A stretch of 64,000 nt of DNA from the NCBI GenBank assembly GCA_018663625.1, contig JABJPX010000001.1:1-64000 (forward strand). The letters run 5' to 3'. Position numbers and translations under genes: made by a program. The notes under the pieces are model-generated. The model searched no databases and was not told the origin of the DNA. It worked only from the letters and a program-made list of their open reading frames with translations. The first letter of the stretch is position 1. Each line of letters begins with the position of its first letter. Positions 26,561-33,788 of this stretch are shown one piece after another. Source of the DNA: Polaribacter sp. Lineage in GTDB: Bacteria > Bacteroidota > Bacteroidia > Flavobacteriales > Flavobacteriaceae.

Positions 26561-27886
26561 ATGAATAAAAAAATACTACTCTGGTCAATAACAGCAGCAA
26601 TGGCAGGGTTTCTTTTTGGGTTTGATATTGTTGTGATTTCAGGAGCAGATAAAAAATTACAAGCATTATGGCAGTCTTCAGATGCTTTTCACGGTTCCGT
26701 TGTAATGGCAATGGCGCTATGGGGTACTGTTTTTGGCGCTTTATTTGGTGGAATTCCTACCAATAAATTTGGGAGGAAGAAAACATTGATATGGATTGGT
26801 GTCTTTTATTTTGTTTCTGCGATTGGCTCCTCTTTAGTGAATGACCCCTATCTGTTTGCTTTTTTTAGATTTATAGGAGGTATTGGTGTTGGAGCTTCTA
26901 CAATTGCGGCTCCTGCCTATGTTTCAGAAATTTCACCAGCGAATGACAGAGGTAGATTGGTCGCACTTTATCAATTTAATATTGTTTTAGGAATTTTAAT
27001 TGCTTTTTTATCAAATTATTTATTGCGCGATATTGGAGAAAACGCATGGCGTTGGATGATTGGTATTGAAGCCGTTCCTGCATTAATTTATACCGTACTT
27101 ATTTTTACGGTTCCCAATAGCCCCAGATGGCTTATTTCAAAAAATAGAGATGCTAAAGCTAGAGAAGTTTTAGAATTGATTAATCCTGATGAAAATCCAG
27201 AAAAATTATTACTAGAAATAAAAACAGAAAATGATAGCCACGCTGAAGGAGAAAATATTTTCATGAAAAAGTATCGTTTTCCATTAATTTTGGCCTTTTT
27301 AATTGCGTTTTTTAATCAATTTTCAGGAATTAATGCATTTCTGTATTACGCACCACGAATTTTTGAAGAAGCAGGTTTGGGTGAAAGTACTGCCTTATTA
27401 AGTAGTGTTGGAATTGGAGTTACAAATTTAGTATTTACATTATTAGGCGTGTTTTTAATAGACCGTTTAGGGAGAAAAACACTCATGTATATCGGTTCAA
27501 TTGGTTATATCATTTCCTTAAGTTTGGTTTCACTAGCTTTTTTCTTTGATTGGGGTGGGATGGCAGTTCCTATCTTTCTGTTCTTATTTATTGCGTCTCA
27601 CGCAATCGGTCAAGGTGCTGTAATTTGGGTCTTTATTTCAGAGATTTTTCCAAGTCATTTACGTGCAAAAGGCCAATCTTTTGGGTCATCTACTCACTGG
27701 GTCTTAGCAGCTATAATTCCATCATTAGTTCCCGTATTTTTCTCTACAATTGGAGCGGGTGTAGTTTTTATGGTATTTGCAATTATGATGGTATTTCAAC
27801 TGTTATTTGTCATTTTTATGATGCCAGAAACAAAGGGACAATCTTTAGAATCATTGAGTAAAAAATTAATTAGAAATGAAAAATAA
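26561..27886 (+). CDS. MFS sugar porter (sugar:H+ symporter)
   Basis: A 441-residue 12-helix transporter of the sugar porter family. Diagnostic motifs are NKFGRKKTLI in the 2-3 loop, PNSPRWLI before the central loop, the mirrored DRLGRKTLM in the 8-9 loop, and PETKGQSLE after the last helix. It should import fructose, glucose or sucrose-derived hexose. It is the first gene of a three-gene unit: its last 11 bases overlap the GH32 start, and the fructokinase follows after 10 bases. A LacI-type operator is upstream. Exact substrate is inferred from its neighbours. Confidence 0.93.
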   Translation: MNKKILLWSITAAMAGFLFGFDIVVISGADKKLQALWQSSDAFHGSVVMAMALWGTVFGALFGGIPTNKFGRKKTLIWIGVFYFVSAIGSSLVNDPYLFAFFRFIGGIGVGASTIAAPAYVSEISPANDRGRLVALYQFNIVLGILIAFLSNYLLRDIGENAWRWMIGIEAVPALIYTVLIFTVPNSPRWLISKNRDAKAREVLELINPDENPEKLLLEIKTENDSHAEGENIFMKKYRFPLILAFLIAFFNQFSGINAFLYYAPRIFEEAGLGESTALLSSVGIGVTNLVFTLLGVFLIDRLGRKTLMYIGSIGYIISLSLVSLAFFFDWGGMAVPIFLFLFIASHAIGQGAVIWVFISEIFPSHLRAKGQSFGSSTHWVLAAIIPSLVPVFFSTIGAGVVFMVFAIMMVFQLLFVIFMMPETKGQSLESLSKKLIRNEK

Positions 27887-29495
27887 AAAAGCGTATTATG
27901 GAATACACTTGCTTTTAATTGCAGGAGTATTTGTTTTTTCTGTAGGTTGTAAAAACAATATAGAGAAGAAAGGTTCAAAAGAAATTGCTGCAACTGAGAT
28001 CTCTGCTGAAGAACAATTGTACAGACCTAACTTTCACTTTACACCAAAAGCCAATTGGATGAATGACCCGAATGGGATGTTTTATTTTAACGGAACTTAC
28101 CATTTGTACTACCAATATTATCCAGACGGTAATGTTTGGGGCCCGATGCATTGGGGACACGCTACGAGTACTAATATGATTGCTTGGGAAGAAGAACCTA
28201 TTGCAATTTATCCAGATGATTTAGGACTGATTTTTTCAGGGAGTGCTGTTGTAGATGTCAATAATACATCTGGTTTTGGTAAAGACGGTATTGTACCAAT
28301 TGTAGCTATGTATACCTATCATAATATGAAAGGAGAACAAGCGGGTGATTTGGATTTTCAAACGCAAGCCATTGCTTATTCTTTGGATGAAGGGATGACT
28401 TGGGTGAAGTATGATAAAAACCCAGTGATCCCCAATTCAGGGATCAAAGATTTCAGAGATCCAAAGGTTATTTGGGATGTGGATCATAGTAAATGGATTA
28501 TGACCTTAGCAGCAGGAGATAAGGTGCTTTTTTATAGTTCATTAAATTTAAGAGAGTGGATTCTTGAATCTTCTTTTGGAGCAGCGTTTGGACAACATGA
28601 TGGCATGTGGGAATGTCCAGATTTATTTCCAATTAAAGTGAGTGGACAAGACGAAACTAAATGGGTGTTGCTTGTAAGCATCAATCCGGCAGCTCCAAAC
28701 GGAGGAAGTGGTACACAGTATTTTGTGGGCGACTTTGACGGTCAAAAATTTACATTAGATACGGATTTTAAACAACAATTACAGCAAGACAGAGCAGTTT
28801 GGTTGGATTATGGGAGAGACAATTATGCGGGTGTAACTTGGTCAAACATTCCTAAAAAAGATGGTCGTAAACTATTTATTGGTTGGATGTCGAATTGGGA
28901 ATATGCAAGAGATGTACCCACAGAAACTTGGAGAAGTGCTATGACCATTCCAAGAGAGTTAAAGCTTAAAAAGAATGAAAAAGAGTTTGTACTTTCGTCT
29001 GCTCCAGTCTCAGAATTATCAAAATATGTTTCTAAAACGATTGTAAAAGAAACGTTGACGGTCAACAACCAGAAAACAATTATCACTCAAAGTGAGATCG
29101 ATTTGTCTCGTGTACGAATCCAGTTAGAAATGAATCACTTAAAAAGTGATAAGTATGATTTTACGTTTCAAAATTCATTTGGAGATCGCCTTTCTTTTGG
29201 AATAGACAACATTAAAAAACAGTACTATTTGAACCGACAAAATTCAGGAAAGGTGACTTTTTCAGATAAGTTTGCGAATACCATCTCTAAAGCACCAATA
29301 AAGAACCCCTCTAATATGCTTAAAATAGGGGTACTTGTAGATAAAACTTCCATTGAAGTTTTTTATAATGATGGAGAAACAATAATGACCGAAATATTTT
29401 TCCCCAATGAACCGTTTGAGGCCTTTTCTATAAATACTTCAGATGCTGCATTGATTTTAGAAAACATTAAAATTGAAGAGTTTCAATTAAATTAA
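27876..29495 (+). CDS. GH32 beta-fructosidase lipoprotein
   Basis: A 539-residue glycoside hydrolase family 32 enzyme (invertase/levanase/inulinase type) that releases fructose from sucrose or beta-fructans. The signal ends in the lipobox VFSVGC (C25), placing it as a periplasmic or surface lipoprotein. The five-bladed propeller has WMNDPNG at 61-67 with nucleophile D64, RDP with transition-state aspartate D195, and the acid/base E246 in WECPDL. The C-terminal beta-sandwich runs from about 370 to 539 and ends with the typical GDRLSFGIDN and SIEVFYNDGE features. No endo-acting partner or SusCD is present in this locus, which favours sucrose or short fructo-oligosaccharides. Confidence 0.95.
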   Translation: MKNKKAYYGIHLLLIAGVFVFSVGCKNNIEKKGSKEIAATEISAEEQLYRPNFHFTPKANWMNDPNGMFYFNGTYHLYYQYYPDGNVWGPMHWGHATSTNMIAWEEEPIAIYPDDLGLIFSGSAVVDVNNTSGFGKDGIVPIVAMYTYHNMKGEQAGDLDFQTQAIAYSLDEGMTWVKYDKNPVIPNSGIKDFRDPKVIWDVDHSKWIMTLAAGDKVLFYSSLNLREWILESSFGAAFGQHDGMWECPDLFPIKVSGQDETKWVLLVSINPAAPNGGSGTQYFVGDFDGQKFTLDTDFKQQLQQDRAVWLDYGRDNYAGVTWSNIPKKDGRKLFIGWMSNWEYARDVPTETWRSAMTIPRELKLKKNEKEFVLSSAPVSELSKYVSKTIVKETLTVNNQKTIITQSEIDLSRVRIQLEMNHLKSDKYDFTFQNSFGDRLSFGIDNIKKQYYLNRQNSGKVTFSDKFANTISKAPIKNPSNMLKIGVLVDKTSIEVFYNDGETIMTEIFFPNEPFEAFSINTSDAALILENIKIEEFQLN

Positions 29496-29505
29496 TTAAA
29501 GAAAA

Positions 29506-30387
29506 ATGTCAAATATTGTCTGTTTTGGTGAAGTTTTATGGGATGTGTTTCCGAACAATAAAATGATAGGAGGAGCACCGCTTAATGTTGCTTTAAGATT
29601 GCATTCTTTTCAGAACAACGTAACTGTAATTAGCAGTGTAGGGAAAGATTTCAATGGAAATGAATTGCTAGATACCCTCGAAAAAGAAGGTTTAAATACT
29701 GCGTTTTTTCAAGTTAATGAAACATTTTCAACCAGTGAAGTTCTTGTAAATTTAGATGCAAAAGGAGGAGCTACTTATTGTATTAAATATCCTTGTGCAT
29801 GGGATTATATTGCCTTAGAGGACGCGATGATAGCAACTGTGTCAAAATCACAAGCGTTCATATTTGGAAGTCTAATCGCTAGGAGTGAAGAGTCATATAA
29901 TACGTTATTAACGCTTTTAAAATCTGCGTCTTTCAAAGTTTTTGATGTCAACTTAAGACCTCCTCATTTTAAAATCAATGTAATAGAGGAGCTAATGCAG
30001 CAGGCAGATTTTATAAAATTTAATGATGAAGAGCTTTTTGAAATTTGTGCTTCACTTCAGTTTCATTCAAAAGACTTACAAAAGAATATTTTGTTCATTT
30101 CAAAACATACCAATACGCATCTTATTTGTGTAACACTTGGTAAAAATGGCGCCATTATATATAGTGATAAAACTTTTTCTTATAATACAGGTTACATGGT
30201 AACAGTGAAGGATACTGTTGGTGCGGGAGATTCATTTTTAGCAACATTGATACATCATTTGTTGCTCAAAGAAACTCCACAAAGCGCAATTGACAAGGCA
30301 TGTGCTGTTGGTGCTTTGGTGGCTTCTAATGCGGGTGCAAACCCAAAAGTAACACAGCAAAGTATTGTGGACTTAATGAAACAATAA
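29506..30387 (+). CDS. PfkB family carbohydrate kinase (fructokinase)
   Basis: A 293-residue cytoplasmic kinase of the ribokinase/PfkB superfamily. The N-terminal signature FGEVLWDVFPNNKMIGGAPLNVA at 7-29 is characteristic of bacterial fructokinases, and the C-terminal DTVGAGDSFLA at 236-246 holds the catalytic base D242 in the anion hole. Expected reaction: fructose plus ATP to fructose-6-phosphate. It follows the GH32 gene by 10 bases and completes the path from extracellular fructoside to glycolysis. It converges on the lacI-type gene. Confidence 0.92.
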   Translation: MSNIVCFGEVLWDVFPNNKMIGGAPLNVALRLHSFQNNVTVISSVGKDFNGNELLDTLEKEGLNTAFFQVNETFSTSEVLVNLDAKGGATYCIKYPCAWDYIALEDAMIATVSKSQAFIFGSLIARSEESYNTLLTLLKSASFKVFDVNLRPPHFKINVIEELMQQADFIKFNDEELFEICASLQFHSKDLQKNILFISKHTNTHLICVTLGKNGAIIYSDKTFSYNTGYMVTVKDTVGAGDSFLATLIHHLLLKETPQSAIDKACAVGALVASNAGANPKVTQQSIVDLMKQ

Positions 30388-30446
30388 TGTAGAAGTTAGA
30401 AATATAGTATTGTTCTTACTATTTAATTTCTTCAAAAAGAATTGCA

Positions 30447-31478
30447 TCAGAAACTTTTGGTAGATTCTCTTTTTACGAGATCAGTTTCAAGAGTAATGGT
30501 GCGTGGTGGTATTGGGTTTTTATCTTTAATTGCCTTAATTTCTGCATGAAATTGATGAAATGTCTTTTGCCCCATTTCAAAACCGGGTTGATTGATTGTA
30601 GTTAATGAGGGGGAAGTCACAGATGACATGAACCAATTGCTAAAACCAACAATACTGATGTCTTCAGGAATGCGAACCCCTTGTTTTCTGAATTCATTTA
30701 TGGCTCCGATTGCAATTAAATCTGTATTTATAAAAATACCATCAACATCATCATGGTCTTTTAAGAGTTGTTTTGCGTTTTTTTGACCTTCTTCAAAACT
30801 CTTATCCTCACACTCACAAATGTAAACGAGTGAAGCATCATAAGGGATGTTATTGTCTAACAATGCCTTTTTGTATCCTAAGAAACGATCTATTGAATTT
30901 TGAGGTAAAAGAGCTCCTCTAAAATGTGCAATTCGTTTGCATCCAGAATCGATTAAATGTTGTGTTGCTTTATAGGCAGCATTTCGGTCATCAATAATTA
31001 TTTTTGAACATTTTACAATTTTGGCAATCTTATCAAACATGACCAAGGTTTTGTCTTGCGCCAATACCGCATTTAAATGATCGTAATTAGCGGTTTCATT
31101 TGCTAGGGAAATTAGAATGCCATCTACTCCGTGACTTATAAGCAGATTAATTTGTTTTTTTTCTAACTCGTAAGAGTCATTGGATTGAAGTATGATAACC
31201 AAATAGCCTTCATTTTCAGCTTCTTTAAGAATGCCTTCTATCACATTTGAGAAAAAATAATGAACTATTACAGGGATAATTAAACCAATAGTTTTTGATT
31301 CTTTGGTTCTTAAATTGACTGCAAAAGAGTTGGGTTTGTAATTTAATTCTTTTGCTAAATTACAAACCAGATCTCTGGTTTTTTTACTAACGTCAGGATA
31401 GTCATTTAGCGCCTTCGAAACCGTAGCAACTGAAATCCCTAAGGTTTTAGAAATAAATTTTAAACTTGCTTTTTGCAT
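30447..31478 (-). CDS. LacI family transcriptional regulator
   Basis: A 343-residue repressor-type regulator. The N-terminal HTH (ASLKFISKTLGISVATVSKALNDYPDVSKKTRDLV) with hinge helix region to about 60 is followed by a periplasmic-binding-protein-like effector domain (SKTIGLIIPVIVHYFFSNVIEGI...). It faces the MFS-GH32-fructokinase unit tail to tail, and is the only LacI gene in the window. It is the best candidate for the operators at 26468-26483 and 42097-42114. The effector may be fructose, sucrose or a phosphorylated sugar; sequence alone does not say. Confidence 0.93.
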   Translation of the reverse strand: MQKASLKFISKTLGISVATVSKALNDYPDVSKKTRDLVCNLAKELNYKPNSFAVNLRTKESKTIGLIIPVIVHYFFSNVIEGILKEAENEGYLVIILQSNDSYELEKKQINLLISHGVDGILISLANETANYDHLNAVLAQDKTLVMFDKIAKIVKCSKIIIDDRNAAYKATQHLIDSGCKRIAHFRGALLPQNSIDRFLGYKKALLDNNIPYDASLVYICECEDKSFEEGQKNAKQLLKDHDDVDGIFINTDLIAIGAINEFRKQGVRIPEDISIVGFSNWFMSSVTSPSLTTINQPGFEMGQKTFHQFHAEIKAIKDKNPIPPRTITLETDLVKRESTKSF

Positions 31479-31786
31479 TGTATAGCAGTTGATTTATAGT
31501 TTTAAGGTACTCATTTCCAATAAAAAGAAAAAATACATATGAGAAACTGTTTGGTCTACTTCTTTCGCTAAATATTATTCAATAATATACAATCAAAAAT
31601 AGAACATTTATTTTACAAAGAAGAATGAAACCTAAAAAAACAATTAATTTTATCGTTTAAAAAGACTGATTTTAGATTGATTCATAGTCAAAAAAAAATA
31701 AACTAAATCACCTAAAATTATACGCTAATTTTAAAAATGTTTTCGGTAATTTTTGTATTTTTATTTTTCAAATTCAATTCAATAAA
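31479..31786. other. 308-base intergenic region between lacI-type gene and azurin
   Basis: AT-rich divergent region that must hold promoters for both genes. I see a 17-bp AT-only inverted repeat at 31572-31588 (ATATTATT C AATAATAT) of doubtful meaning. ATGTTTTCGGTAA at 31737-31749 matches one half of the susC operator, directly followed by TAATTTTTG, a near match to the -7 box for azurin. No open reading frame or RNA gene is evident. Confidence 0.5.
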
Positions 31787-32308
31787 ATGAAACATATTTT
31801 AACGACAATTATCAGTTTATCATTATTAGTAAGCTGCGGAAAACAACAAAAAAATGACATTTCAAAAGATCAAGAGGTAGTTTCGGTTCCCGTAGCTAAA
31901 ACTAAAAAAAACAATGTTACTATAGATGCTAATGGTACTGCAAATATTTTAATGACCTCTAATGATGTAATGAAGTTTAATTTTAAAAAAATGACTGTTA
32001 AAGCGGGGCAAAAAGTGATTTTGACGCTTAAGCACACAGGGAAATTGGACAAAAGGATCATGGGACATAATGTTGTAATTTTACAAAAAGGAGTAAAGCT
32101 TTCAGCATTTGCAAGTTTGGCAGCTGCAGCAAAAAATAATGATTATATTCCAGAAGGTAGTACAGATATCATAGCCCATACCAAAATGATTGGTGGTGGA
32201 GAATCCGCTACTGTTGAATTTACTGCTCCAGAAGCCGGAATCTATGATTTTATTTGTAGTTTCCCAGCGCACTTTGCGATGATGAAAGGGAAGTTTATTG
32301 TAGAGTAA
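31787..32308 (+). CDS. Azurin-like copper lipoprotein
   Basis: A 173-residue blue copper protein, an electron carrier in the periplasm. The lipobox LLVSC (C17) anchors it to a membrane, and a low-complexity linker precedes the cupredoxin domain at about 42-173. The copper ligands are all visible: H94 in MGHNVVIL, C157 and H162 in CSFPAH, and M166 four residues later, which is the azurin spacing. It is a single gene ending at a hairpin shared with the convergent DUF1080 gene. Its place beside a flavoprotein sugar dehydrogenase raises the idea that it accepts electrons from it, but respiratory partners elsewhere are equally possible. Confidence 0.94.
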   Translation: MKHILTTIISLSLLVSCGKQQKNDISKDQEVVSVPVAKTKKNNVTIDANGTANILMTSNDVMKFNFKKMTVKAGQKVILTLKHTGKLDKRIMGHNVVILQKGVKLSAFASLAAAAKNNDYIPEGSTDIIAHTKMIGGGESATVEFTAPEAGIYDFICSFPAHFAMMKGKFIVE

Positions 32309-32316
32309 TGTTTAAA

Positions 32317-32356
32317 AAATACTTGAATTTTAAAGTACCTTAAAATTCAAGTATTT
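32317..32356. terminator. Hairpin terminator shared by azurin and DUF1080 gene
   Basis: A perfect 17-bp inverted repeat, AAATACTTGAATTTTAA and its complement, around a 6-base loop AGTACC. The right arm is the last codons and stop of the convergent DUF1080 gene (ILEF-stop). It has A-run/T-run flanks suited to termination from either side. Confidence 0.7.
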
Positions 32357-33143
32357 CAATGTTCTTAAATTCTATTGGATGGCTTTCACTCTGTAAAGAA
32401 ATATATCCACTTTTTAGTGATTCCCCATCCTTCTGTTGCACTTTTTTAGAACTGGTCTCTAAAAACTGACCACCAAAGGTTGGATTAGCGTATGAGATTA
32501 CCCTATTTTTGTTAATATAATGCGTTATAGAATCTTTTCTCACCTCGATTTCCACAGAAACCCACTCTTCACCGTAATATGTTTTCCCTTTTGAAGGAAT
32601 ACAATGAGCTGTTTCTTTAAGACCATTAATTTCGACATGGGTACCAGGTGTGCATAAGTTTCCTGTGGGACGTGCAATTTCCTTCTTTACACCTCCTAAA
32701 AACTGTACTTCCAGAGATATTGGAAACCCTTGTTCTATTAACATGGTTTCTGGAGCTTGGCAATGGATCATTACACCACTGTTCTTTTCAGCCCAAGAAG
32801 CACCACCTTTCGCCTGTTTACCAACAAATCGATACTGTAATCTTAAAGTGTAATAAGAAAAAGGAGTCTTGTAAAACAAATGCCCATATTCGTTTGTAAA
32901 ATTATCATAAGCATCATAGGATACCTTTAAATGACCTTCTGATACACTGAAAGTATTTTTGTAATTATGGCCATATGCATAACCATTAAATTTAGGACTC
33001 CATCCCTCTAGGTCTTTACCATTAAATAGTGGTTTCCATTGCTTTTTAGACTCAGTTTTAATGAGCGTATTTTCTTTGGTTTTTTGGCAACTAAAAAAAG
33101 CAACAAGAACAATGAAATAACTATATTTAAGAAGTGTATACAT
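32340..33143 (-). CDS. DUF1080 lipoprotein (3-keto-glycoside hydrolase-like)
   Basis: A 267-residue lipoprotein (lipobox VAFFSC, C19) consisting of one DUF1080 concanavalin-like beta-sandwich. The domain starts WKPLFNGKDLEGW near 42 and shows KGGASWAEKNSGVMIHCQ in the middle and SGYISLQSESHPIEFKNIEI at the end, all typical. Some DUF1080 proteins cleave 3-keto-glucosides by an elimination or hydrolysis route after C3 oxidation, and the name 3-keto-disaccharide hydrolase is used for the domain. The neighbours GMC oxidoreductase and small subunit supply exactly such an oxidation. It is downstream of them in the same direction, 33 bases after the small-subunit stop. Substrate unproven. Confidence 0.88.
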   Translation of the reverse strand: MYTLLKYSYFIVLVAFFSCQKTKENTLIKTESKKQWKPLFNGKDLEGWSPKFNGYAYGHNYKNTFSVSEGHLKVSYDAYDNFTNEYGHLFYKTPFSYYTLRLQYRFVGKQAKGGASWAEKNSGVMIHCQAPETMLIEQGFPISLEVQFLGGVKKEIARPTGNLCTPGTHVEINGLKETAHCIPSKGKTYYGEEWVSVEIEVRKDSITHYINKNRVISYANPTFGGQFLETSSKKVQQKDGESLKSGYISLQSESHPIEFKNIEILEF

Positions 33144-33176
33144 TGTTTTGTCGCTTTTATGTTTTTAAAATTTAGA

Positions 33177-33776
33177 TTAAAGAGAATAAGCTTTTCCTCC
33201 TGTTAGCTCTTGTAAATCACCGCTATAATAAGCGGAAGGTATAGGGTCATAGACAAGGATATTTTCACCTACTTGCTCTGAATTTCTATACCCAGTAATT
33301 GTCAACCATTTGAGTTGTCCTAAAAACTCAGATTGTGTCATCGATTTAGCTTCCGGGTTTTCTTCTCTTTCAATATCTATATCACCTTTCACCAATAAAT
33401 ATCGATCTAATATTGCGGTATAATTATCCTCTGTTAATTGATCTATCGGAGTAGTTTCATTCGGTTTTAAGGTTGCAATCAATCTTTCAAAAGCAGTCCT
33501 CGTAATAGCTTGGTCTTCGATGCTTAATACTTCATCAATATATTTGTCTATAAATTGTGGTACATTGACTTCAGATGCAGCAGGAGTAGAGGCTGTTTTT
33601 GGTAAAATGATGTCTACCAAATCTGTCAATACTGTTTTTTCATTGGGTGTTAAAAATTTAGGAACCCAAGTTTCTGTATTTGTTGTGCAGCTTTGAAAAA
33701 TGCTTAGCAAGCTGGGTGCAGCAATTGTAAACCCTGCTGCAAGTCCTATGTTTTTGAGTGCGTCTCTACGTTTCAT
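33177..33776 (-). CDS. Gluconate 2-dehydrogenase subunit 3 family protein, Tat lipoprotein
   Basis: A 199-residue small subunit of a membrane-associated flavoprotein dehydrogenase. The N-terminus MKRRDALKNIGLAAGF is a twin-arginine-like signal, followed by a hydrophobic stretch and a lipobox-like SIFQSC (C30). The rest is helical and fits the subunit 3 family (LTPNEKTVLTDLVDIILPKTASTPAASEVNVPQFIDKYI near 42-80). It sits 13 bases downstream of the GMC gene, whose product lacks a signal, so this subunit probably carries the folded flavoprotein through the Tat pore and holds it to the membrane. Confidence 0.9.
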   Translation of the reverse strand: MKRRDALKNIGLAAGFTIAAPSLLSIFQSCTTNTETWVPKFLTPNEKTVLTDLVDIILPKTASTPAASEVNVPQFIDKYIDEVLSIEDQAITRTAFERLIATLKPNETTPIDQLTEDNYTAILDRYLLVKGDIDIEREENPEAKSMTQSEFLGQLKWLTITGYRNSEQVGENILVYDPIPSAYYSGDLQELTGGKAYSL

Positions 33777-33788
33777 AATTTATGAGTA

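Noticed and set aside
31572-31588. 17-bp AT-only inverted repeat as an operator
   Set aside because: Composed only of A and T apart from the centre, in AT-rich DNA; such symmetry arises easily by chance and no second copy was noticed.
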